Source: Deltaproteobacteria bacterium UBA2385
Lineage (GTDB): Bacteria > Myxococcota_A > UBA796 > UBA2385
Assembly (NCBI GenBank): GCA_002343455.1
Contig: DDSR01000448.1
Location: 2,844 to 15,261, forward strand
Direction: 5' to 3'
Length of the DNA stretch: 12,418 bases
Notes under the pieces: generated by a model
Told to the model about the DNA's origin: nothing
Seen by the model: only the letters and a program-made list of their open reading frames with translations
Database searches by the model: none
In this document: piece after piece, positions 7,737 through 12,418 of the stretch
Layout: the number at the start of each line of letters is the position of its first letter
Position numbering within the stretch: position 1 is the stretch's first letter
Translations under genes and position numbers: made by a program

Positions 7737-7738
7737 CA

Positions 7739-9112
7739 ATGGTGACCAACGAGCTACTCTCCCCCGAGCTCCTCCCTCTGATCGAGGCCCGGACCCCTCG
7801 GTACACCAGCTACCCGACGGCCCCGGTCTGGAGCGCCGACGTCCGGACCGAGGACTTCGACCGCTGCATCGAGCAGGTCCAGGCCCCCGCCGCGGTCTAC
7901 GTCCACCTCCCCTTCTGCGCCGAGCAGTGCAGCTTCTGCGCCTGCAACCAGGTCGTGGCGGGACGACGGCAGGCCGGCGAGCGCTACATCGCGGCCCTCG
8001 AGACCCAGATCCGGGGCCTGGCCTTGCCGCAGGATCCCCTGCCGGTGCAGCGCATCCACCTCGGTGGCGGCACGCCCACCTGGCACACCGTCGACGAGCT
8101 CGGGCGCATCTTCGCCCTCCTGCGCGAGCGCTTCGAGCTGCTCCCCGGGGCCGACTTCGACGTCGAGGCCGATCCCGAGATCACCACCGACGAGCAGGTG
8201 GACGCTCTAGCGTCGCTAGGCGCGACCCGGATCAGCATGGGCGTCCAGAGCTTCGATGCCGGGGTCCTCGAAGCCGTCGGGCGCCCCCAGCGCGCCGAGC
8301 GCATCGGCGCCATCCTCAGCCGGGCCCGCTCCCACGGGATGCGCGGGCTGAACATCGACCTGATGTACGGCCTGCCCCGCCAGGGCCCCGAGGTCTTCTC
8401 GCGGGACCTGGACCAGGTCATCGAGCTGCGGCCCGACCGCCTCGCCATCTTCGGCTACGCCCACGTCCCCTGGCTCAAACCTCACCAGAAGCGTCTCGAA
8501 GCCTTCGGCTTGACCGACACCCAGACCCGGCTGACCCTCTTCCTGATGGCCCACCAGCGCCTGATGGCCGCCGGCTACTGGGCCATCGGCTTCGACCACT
8601 TCGCCCTCCCCGGGGACGAGATGGCCGTCGCGGCGCGCGAAGGCCGGCTGCACCGCAACTTCATGGGCTACACCACCCGCCCCGACGTCGAGCTGATCGG
8701 CCTGGGGACCAGCGCCATCAGCGAATTCCAGACCGGCTACTTCCAGCAGACCGCCAACCTCGCCCACTGGTGGAAGGCCATCGAGCAAGGCAAGCCCACC
8801 TTGGAGAAGGGCATCCTGCTCAGCGCCGACGATCGGATGCGGCAGGACCTGATCCGCAGCCTGATGTGCAACCTCCGGCTGGACTGGCAGGCGCTCGCCA
8901 CCCGCTGGGGTATCGACCCGCTGGTCGACCTCGCGGTGGACCTGGAGCGCCTGCGGCCGATGCAGGAGCAGGGACTGGTGGAGATCGACCAGGCCGGCTT
9001 GCGGGTCACGACGGGCGGCCGCCTGCTCGTACGCAACATCGCCTCGGCCTTTGACGCCTGGCTTCATCGCCCGGGGGTCGAGGCCGGCCCGCGCTTCAGC
9101 GTCGCAGTTTAG
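7739..9112 (+). CDS. hemN: Oxygen-independent coproporphyrinogen III dehydrogenase (HemN), radical SAM
   Basis: This cytoplasmic 457-residue radical-SAM enzyme converts coproporphyrinogen III to protoporphyrinogen IX without oxygen, in haem synthesis. The iron-sulfur motif is the true HemN form CX3CX2CXC (CAEQCSFCAC, Cys 60, 64, 67, 69); the fourth Cys separates it from the HemW chaperones, which lack it. Other HemN hallmarks are PRYTSYPTA at 20-28, the SAM-binding GGGTP segment, FGYAHVPWLKPHQK, GFDHFALPGDE and RNFMGYTT. The C-terminal HemN domain is present and the length matches the family (about 455). The start is ATG 7739, or GTG 7742 by ribosome-site spacing. It is divergent from the ECF operon and convergent with alr, ending 18 bp from it. 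Its presence suggests that the organism can make haem with little or no oxygen. An internal pair of CTAG-containing 9-mers lies at 8207-8224. Confidence 0.97.
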   Translation: MVTNELLSPELLPLIEARTPRYTSYPTAPVWSADVRTEDFDRCIEQVQAPAAVYVHLPFCAEQCSFCACNQVVAGRRQAGERYIAALETQIRGLALPQDPLPVQRIHLGGGTPTWHTVDELGRIFALLRERFELLPGADFDVEADPEITTDEQVDALASLGATRISMGVQSFDAGVLEAVGRPQRAERIGAILSRARSHGMRGLNIDLMYGLPRQGPEVFSRDLDQVIELRPDRLAIFGYAHVPWLKPHQKRLEAFGLTDTQTRLTLFLMAHQRLMAAGYWAIGFDHFALPGDEMAVAAREGRLHRNFMGYTTRPDVELIGLGTSAISEFQTGYFQQTANLAHWWKAIEQGKPTLEKGILLSADDRMRQDLIRSLMCNLRLDWQALATRWGIDPLVDLAVDLERLRPMQEQGLVEIDQAGLRVTTGGRLLVRNIASAFDAWLHRPGVEAGPRFSVAV

Positions 9113-9139
9113 CTAGCGCTGCTAGCGTTCCTAGCGCTG
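9113..9139. repeat. Three 9-base tandem repeats (CTAGCGNNN) between convergent hemN and alr
   Basis: Units are CTAGCGCTG (9113-9121), CTAGCGTTC (9122-9130) and CTAGCGCTG (9131-9139). They start right after the hemN stop, and the third unit encodes the last two codons and the TAG stop of alr. AGCGCT in the first and third units can pair, giving a 6-bp stem with a 12-base loop, so the block might serve as a weak bidirectional terminator. Confidence 0.75.
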
Positions 9140-10315
9140 TTCGGTCAGCTCGGGCCAGCGCTCGCAGCGGTAGACCCGGGGGACGCGGGTGTTGATGTTG
9201 GTGAGCACCTCGTAGGGGATGGTGCCGGCCCATTCGGCCAGCTCCTCCGCTCCGATCTCCTGGCCGTCCCGCCGACCCACCAGCACCACCTCGTCGCCGT
9301 TCCAGGCGCTGTCCCAGCCGATGTCGACCATCACCTGGTCCATGCAGATTCTGCCGACCACCGGGTAGCGGCGGCCGCGCAGCAGCACCTGGGCCCGGTC
9401 CGACATCGCCCGGAAGTAGCCGTCGCCATAGCCGACGGGCACCGTCACCAGGCGGGTGCGCCGGTCCGGGGCCCAGGTCGAGCCGTAGCTGACCGGGCTG
9501 CCGGCTTCGACGACCTTGAAGTAGACCACCCGGGAGAGCCACTCCAGCGCGGGCCGGACGGCGATGGTGCGCTGCACTTCGGGCGAGGGGTAGACGCCGA
9601 AGAGCAGGATCCCCGGGCGGACCAGGTCGTACCAGGACTCGGGGAGCTGGAGCACGCCGCCGGAGTTCGCGGCGTGCCGCAAGGGGGTGGGCAGGCTGTG
9701 GCGGGGGTAGAAATCCAGGACCTGCTCGAAGCGCTCGAGCTGCAGCCGGGAGTGGGAGAGGTCGGCGGCGTCGGCGTTGGCGAGGTGGGTGAAGATGCCC
9801 TCGACCTGGACGTGCTTCAGCGAGAGCGCCGCTTCCAGCAGCTTCTCCGCGCTGTACCAGTGTACGCCCAGGCGCTCCATCCCCGTGTCGACCTTCAGGT
9901 GGACCCGGGCGCGCCGGCCCATCGCGGCGGCGCACTCTTCGACGGCGGTGAGCTTGTCCACGGAGGAGGCCGTGATGATCAGCCCGTGCTCCAGGAAGAG
10001 CGGGATCTGGCTGCCCAGGATCCCGCCCATGACCAACATGTCGACGCTCAGGCCGGCCTGCCGAAGGCGAATGCCCTCTTCCAGGTAGGCCAGGCCCAGG
10101 CAGGGCGCGCCCAGCCGCTCCATCAGCCGCGCCACCGGGACCAGGCCGTGGCCGTAGGCGTTGGCCTTCAAGACCGGCATGATCTGCACTTGCGGGCCCA
10201 GATGAGCCTGGATGGCGCCCAGGTTGTCGGCCAGGGCGTCCAGGTCCACCTTCACATGGGTGGGGCGAAGCCCGGCGTCGACGTCCAGGGTGGGCTCGTG
10301 CAGCGTCCAGCTCAT
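9131..10315 (-). CDS. alr: Alanine racemase (PLP-dependent)
   Basis: Interconverts L- and D-alanine, supplying D-Ala for peptidoglycan; a cytoplasmic PLP enzyme. From ATG 10315 the product is 394 residues, close to the family's 360-390. The PLP lysine is in LKANAYGHG (Lys50), the catalytic tyrosine in PVSYGSTW (Tyr277), and RICMDQVMVD, GYGDGY and NINTRVPRVY are further family motifs. The N-terminal TIM barrel and C-terminal beta domain are both complete. The frame also opens at ATG 10384 and ATG 10372, but those additions do not resemble the family and would overlap the patatin start, so ATG 10315 (before SWTLHEP) is preferred. No strong ribosome site is seen there; GTTAG lies about ten bases upstream. 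The gene stands alone, convergent with hemN and divergent from the patatin gene. The chain begins VKVDLDALADNL at about residue 22, so about 20 residues precede the usual start of the fold. Confidence 0.95.
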   Translation of the reverse strand: MSWTLHEPTLDVDAGLRPTHVKVDLDALADNLGAIQAHLGPQVQIMPVLKANAYGHGLVPVARLMERLGAPCLGLAYLEEGIRLRQAGLSVDMLVMGGILGSQIPLFLEHGLIITASSVDKLTAVEECAAAMGRRARVHLKVDTGMERLGVHWYSAEKLLEAALSLKHVQVEGIFTHLANADAADLSHSRLQLERFEQVLDFYPRHSLPTPLRHAANSGGVLQLPESWYDLVRPGILLFGVYPSPEVQRTIAVRPALEWLSRVVYFKVVEAGSPVSYGSTWAPDRRTRLVTVPVGYGDGYFRAMSDRAQVLLRGRRYPVVGRICMDQVMVDIGWDSAWNGDEVVLVGRRDGQEIGAEELAEWAGTIPYEVLTNINTRVPRVYRCERWPELTEQR

Positions 10316-10382
10316 GGCGTTGACTAACCCGAAGGCTCCGCGGCTCTTGCCAAGGCCGCTTCTTGCATCCATCCTCGGATCC
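10316..10382. promoter_or_regulatory. Divergent promoter region between alr and the patatin gene
   Basis: This 67-bp gap must start both genes. On the minus strand, TTGGCA and GGTTAG are separated by 18 bases upstream of alr and could be a weak -35/-10 pair. On the plus strand, TTGACT at 10320 has no fitting -10 element. No strong ribosome site is seen for either gene. Confidence 0.4.
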
Positions 10383-11546
10383 ATGCCCAGCTTCGGACTC
10401 GTGCTCTCCGGCGGCGCTGCCCGCGGTGCCTACGCCGCGGGGGTGATGCGCTACCTCTTCCTGGAGTTGCCCCGGCTCACCGGGCGGACCGCCTGGCCCC
10501 AGATCGTCACCGGGACCAGCGTCGGCGCCCTCAACGGCGTCTTCGCGGCCGCGCAGGACACCGGCGCGATGGAGCGGCTGGGGGAGCTCTGGCGGCAGAT
10601 GACCATCTCGGACGTCTACCGCCTGGAGGGGGGCGGCCTGCTGCGCAGCATCCGCGCGACCTGGGCCGCCACCTCGGGCGCGGCGCTGCTGGACGCGACC
10701 CCGCTCTACGGGCTGGTGGAGCGAGAGGGGCCCTGGGCCTCCCTTCGGTCGGCGATCGGCTCGGGGAGCTGCCAGGCCTTCGTCGTCAGCGCCACCCAGG
10801 TCGACACGGGCCACAACGTCCTCTTCCTGGACAGCCGTCGGGAGGACCTCGACCTGAACCCGATGCCCCAGGTGCGGGTGGAGCGGGTGCGGATGAGCCG
10901 CGAGCACCTGCTGGCCAGCTCGGCGCTCCCGCTCCTCTTCCGCCCGGTTCCGATCGGCGGCGCCTGGTTCGTCGACGGCGGCCTGCGGCAGAACACGCCC
11001 CTGCGACCCGCGATCACGGCGGGTGCCGATCGGGTCATCGTCGTCGGCTCGACCAGCGTCGCCAGCAGCCCCACGTCGGTCCGGCACCCCGACCTGACCC
11101 CCAACATGCCCTTCCTGGCCGGCAAGACGCTCAACGCCCTGATGGCCGACCCGGTCGAGCGCGATCTTCGGACCGTGCAGAGCATCAACCGGATCATCGA
11201 GTGGGGCGAGCAGACCTGGGGCCAGGACTTCGCGCGGCGGATCGAGGAGGATCTGGGGGTTCGGCCCGTGCAGACCCTCTTCCTGCGACCCTCGCAGGAC
11301 CTGGGAGTGTTGGCGGCCGAGGCCTGGAGGACCCGTCCTCCTCCCCTGCCGGCCCAGGTGCGCTGGTTGTTGTCCAGCGTGGCCGATCGGGCCAACGCGA
11401 GCGACGGCGAGTCCGATCTCCTCTCCTACCTGCTCTTCGATCGGGCCTTCACGGCCCAGGTCGAGCAGCTCGGCTTCGAGGACGCCCGCGAACAGGAGGA
11501 GGTCCTCCTCCGCTTTCTCGCCCCCCTCAATGGCCAGCCTTCCTAG
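10383..11546 (+). CDS. Patatin-like phospholipase
   Basis: This is a 387-residue patatin-family acyl hydrolase, expected to cleave acyl chains from phospholipids or related lipids with a Ser-Asp dyad. The N-terminus FGLVLSGGAARGAYAAGV contains the oxyanion-hole glycine loop GGAARG (10-15). The nucleophile elbow is GTSVG (44-48, Ser46), and the catalytic Asp is in DGG (Asp198). The patatin domain spans about residues 4-215; the remaining 170 residues are mostly helical with no recognised domain. There is no signal peptide, so it is probably cytoplasmic or on the inner face of the membrane. The frame is open upstream to 10212, but the Ser/Arg-rich extension runs antisense through alr and is rejected; ATG 10383 puts the glycine loop at the normal distance. 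Its TAG stop lies 28 bp before the TetR gene, so the two may be co-transcribed. The natural substrate is unknown. Confidence 0.92.
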   Translation: MPSFGLVLSGGAARGAYAAGVMRYLFLELPRLTGRTAWPQIVTGTSVGALNGVFAAAQDTGAMERLGELWRQMTISDVYRLEGGGLLRSIRATWAATSGAALLDATPLYGLVEREGPWASLRSAIGSGSCQAFVVSATQVDTGHNVLFLDSRREDLDLNPMPQVRVERVRMSREHLLASSALPLLFRPVPIGGAWFVDGGLRQNTPLRPAITAGADRVIVVGSTSVASSPTSVRHPDLTPNMPFLAGKTLNALMADPVERDLRTVQSINRIIEWGEQTWGQDFARRIEEDLGVRPVQTLFLRPSQDLGVLAAEAWRTRPPPLPAQVRWLLSSVADRANASDGESDLLSYLLFDRAFTAQVEQLGFEDAREQEEVLLRFLAPLNGQPS

Positions 11547-11557
11547 GCTAGTTAGGC
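11543..11557. promoter_or_regulatory. CCTAGG/GTTAG cluster before the TetR gene, possible operator or promoter
   Basis: The short gap after the patatin stop holds CCTAGG (a perfect 6-bp palindrome that includes the stop codon), CTAG and GTTAG within 15 bases. It could be an internal promoter or an autoregulatory site for the TetR protein. Arm symmetry (CCTA...TAGG) is only four bases, so this is weak. Confidence 0.25.
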
Positions 11558-11563
11558 TGCTCC

Positions 11564-11570
11564 AGGAGGT
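11564..11570 (+). promoter_or_regulatory. Strong ribosome binding site fixing the TetR start
   Basis: AGGAGGT lies four bases before ATG 11575. It is the best Shine-Dalgarno match in the window and shows that the upstream in-frame ATG at 11530, inside the patatin gene, is not the start. Confidence 0.85.
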
Positions 11571-11574
11571 CCAT

Positions 11575-12312
11575 ATGAGCAGTGAACAGCAGGCTCGGAT
11601 CCAAGATGCGGCGCTGAGCATCCTGGCCAGCCACGGCGCAGACGGGCTGACCATGCGGGCGCTGGCCAAGCAGCTCGGGGTCGAGGCTCCCTCCCTCTAC
11701 CACCACCTTCCGAACAAGGAGGCCCTGATCACCCTCGTCGTGCAGGGCCTGGTCGATCGACTCCCGACCGGCGCCCCCGGCCTGTCGGTGGCCGATGCGA
11801 CCGCGGCTTTTGGCGAGTCGGTCACCTCGCTGCTGCGTCAGCACCCGGGTCTGGCCAGCCTGCTGGCCGAGCGCCCCGAACGGGCCCGGCTGCTGGCCGA
11901 GCGGGCCACCGGTCTGCTGGACAGCCTCTGCGCCGCGGGCCTCGACCCGCAGCAGGCCCAGCTGGCCATCCTCGACCTCTCCTGGCTGCTGATCGGGCGC
12001 GCCTGCTGGGGGCACTCCGACGCCAGCCTGGGCGCCTCCACCTTGACGGCGCTGGTGCAGGCCTATCCGGCGGCCTGGTCCGGGCCTGCGCCGGTCGAAG
12101 CAGCCGCAGACCCGACGCCCGCGCCGGAACCAGCTCCGGCCCCAGCCTCCGCCCCGGCCTCAGCCCCGGCCTCGAGCGCGAGCGCGCCGCGCCCGGCGGC
12201 GACGCCCGCTCCCACCGCTCCCGCCGCTTCCGCCACCGATCAGGCGCGGCGGACCGGGATCGCCGGCCGGCTGCTGCGTCGGGCGGGCCACCTGCTCGGC
12301 GGCGACGACTGA
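11575..12312 (+). CDS. TetR-family transcriptional regulator with Ala/Pro-rich C-terminal extension
   Basis: This 245-residue predicted DNA-binding repressor has an N-terminal TetR helix-turn-helix at about residues 8-54: IQDAALSILASHG, then the recognition segment LTMRALAKQLGVEAPSLYHHLPNKEAL. Residues 55-168 form the helical ligand-binding and dimer region, somewhat short for the family. From about 171 to 222 the chain is low-complexity Ala/Pro/Ser, followed by a short basic amphipathic helix (about 225-241, RRTGIAGRLLRRAGHLL) and an acidic end GGDD. This tail is not part of the normal TetR fold; it may be a flexible tether to a partner, DNA or the membrane. Ligand unknown. The gene is 28 bp downstream of the patatin gene, so it may regulate that gene and itself, possibly in response to a lipid; this is inference. 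Confidence 0.9.
   Translation: MSSEQQARIQDAALSILASHGADGLTMRALAKQLGVEAPSLYHHLPNKEALITLVVQGLVDRLPTGAPGLSVADATAAFGESVTSLLRQHPGLASLLAERPERARLLAERATGLLDSLCAAGLDPQQAQLAILDLSWLLIGRACWGHSDASLGASTLTALVQAYPAAWSGPAPVEAAADPTPAPEPAPAPASAPASAPASSASAPRPAATPAPTAPAASATDQARRTGIAGRLLRRAGHLLGGDD
12130..12177 (+). repeat. Imperfect 12-base tandem repeats coding the Ala/Pro/Ser tail
   Basis: Four 12-base units in phase (CCAGCTCCGGCC, CCAGCCTCCGCC, CCGGCCTCAGCC, CCGGCCTCGAGC) code for Ala-Pro/Ala-Ser steps in the TetR tail. The number of units is likely to vary between strains by slippage. Confidence 0.6.
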
Positions 12313-12343
12313 GCCGACCGGTCCCCTCGACCGCGTGGTGCGC

Positions 12344-12361
12344 CCCGCCGCCGCGGGCGGG
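12344..12361 (+). terminator. GC hairpin downstream of the TetR gene, possible terminator
   Basis: CCCGCC (12344-12349) pairs with GGCGGG (12356-12361) around a six-base loop, 31 bases after the TetR stop. There is no T-tract, so intrinsic termination is uncertain. The rest of 12313-12418 holds ATTAG at 12399-12403 and an ATG at 12410 that might begin another gene, without a clear ribosome site. Confidence 0.3.
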
Positions 12362-12418
12362 AGGGAGCCGGCGAGGCCCCAGCCCCCCGCTGTCTCCGAT
12401 TAGTTTCCCATGCCGCCG

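Larger units (their letters stand above)
7554..7738. promoter_or_regulatory. Divergent control region between the ECF operon and hemN
   Basis: This 185-bp gap separates two divergent transcription units and must hold a promoter for each. I could not place a convincing -35/-10 pair. It holds GTTAG on the minus strand near 7648-7652 and on the plus strand near 7713-7717 (the latter about 22 bases before hemN), a motif that recurs before other genes here. It also holds a strong GC hairpin at 7671-7699. No FNR-type TTGAT-N4-ATCAA box was seen, although hemN genes are often oxygen-controlled. Confidence 0.45.

Noticed and set aside
10320..10348. Plus-strand promoter with TTGACT as -35 for the patatin gene
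   Set aside because: No sequence resembling a -10 element occurs 16-18 bases downstream.
10212..10382. Patatin start upstream of 10383
   Set aside because: The extension is Ser/Arg-rich sequence antisense to alr, and the oxyanion loop of patatins lies close to the N-terminus as given by ATG 10383.
10316..10384. alr start at ATG 10384, whose codon overlaps the patatin ATG on the other strand
   Set aside because: The additional 23 residues do not resemble alanine racemases and would leave no promoter space for either gene; ATG 10315 is the better start.
11530..11574. TetR start at ATG 11530
   Set aside because: It lies inside the patatin gene, has no ribosome site, and AGGAGGT directs translation to ATG 11575.
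9096..11669. Long minus-strand open frame of 857 codons across alr and the patatin gene
   Set aside because: It is a shadow of two well-supported genes, with a low-complexity Arg/Gly/Pro/Ala translation.
12410..12418. Start of a further gene at ATG 12410
   Set aside because: Only three codons are visible and there is no clear ribosome site, so it cannot be supported as a feature.

Overview
The window is strongly GC-rich (G or C at nearly every third codon position; TTA and TAA trinucleotides are almost absent from coding sequence). It is densely packed with genes on both strands. It contains secreted metallohydrolase and lipoprotein genes with short signal peptides, a haem pathway enzyme and several overlapping gene junctions. 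This suggests a high-GC Gram-negative bacterium, perhaps Myxococcota or a neighbouring lineage; that placement is inference. No transposase, integrase, tRNA, rRNA or CRISPR array was seen, and no gene-free stretch exceeds 300 bases.

Layout. From the left edge to 1997 (+) runs the 3' part of an exported PHP-type metallohydrolase (CehA/McbA-like) with an N-terminal Ig-like domain and a beta-rich insert inside the PHP domain. Facing it, 7553 down to 2025 (-) is a four-gene operon whose members overlap end to end: a beta-propeller lipoprotein, a membrane protein that looks like an ECF-transporter S component fused to a large extracytoplasmic part with its own lipobox, a two-domain ECF ATPase, and the EcfT coupling protein. 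Divergent from it across 185 bp is hemN (7739-9112, +), the oxygen-independent coproporphyrinogen III dehydrogenase. Convergent with hemN is alr (alanine racemase, 10315-9131, -). The 18-bp gap between them carries a small 9-base tandem repeat that runs into the alr stop. Divergent from alr is a patatin-like phospholipase (10383-11546, +), followed after 28 bp by a TetR-family regulator (11575-12312, +) with an unusual Ala/Pro-rich tail. The last 106 bp hold a GC hairpin and perhaps the first codons of another gene.

How the genes may work together. The four minus-strand genes look like one complete dedicated ECF vitamin/metal importer (S + A-A' + T) extended by extracytoplasmic domains not normal for the family: a lipid-anchored Ig-like region fused to the S component and a separate beta-propeller lipoprotein. 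This is the most novel part of the window. Its substrate cannot be read from the sequence. The patatin and TetR genes may form a regulator/lipase pair. hemN and alr appear to be ordinary housekeeping neighbours.
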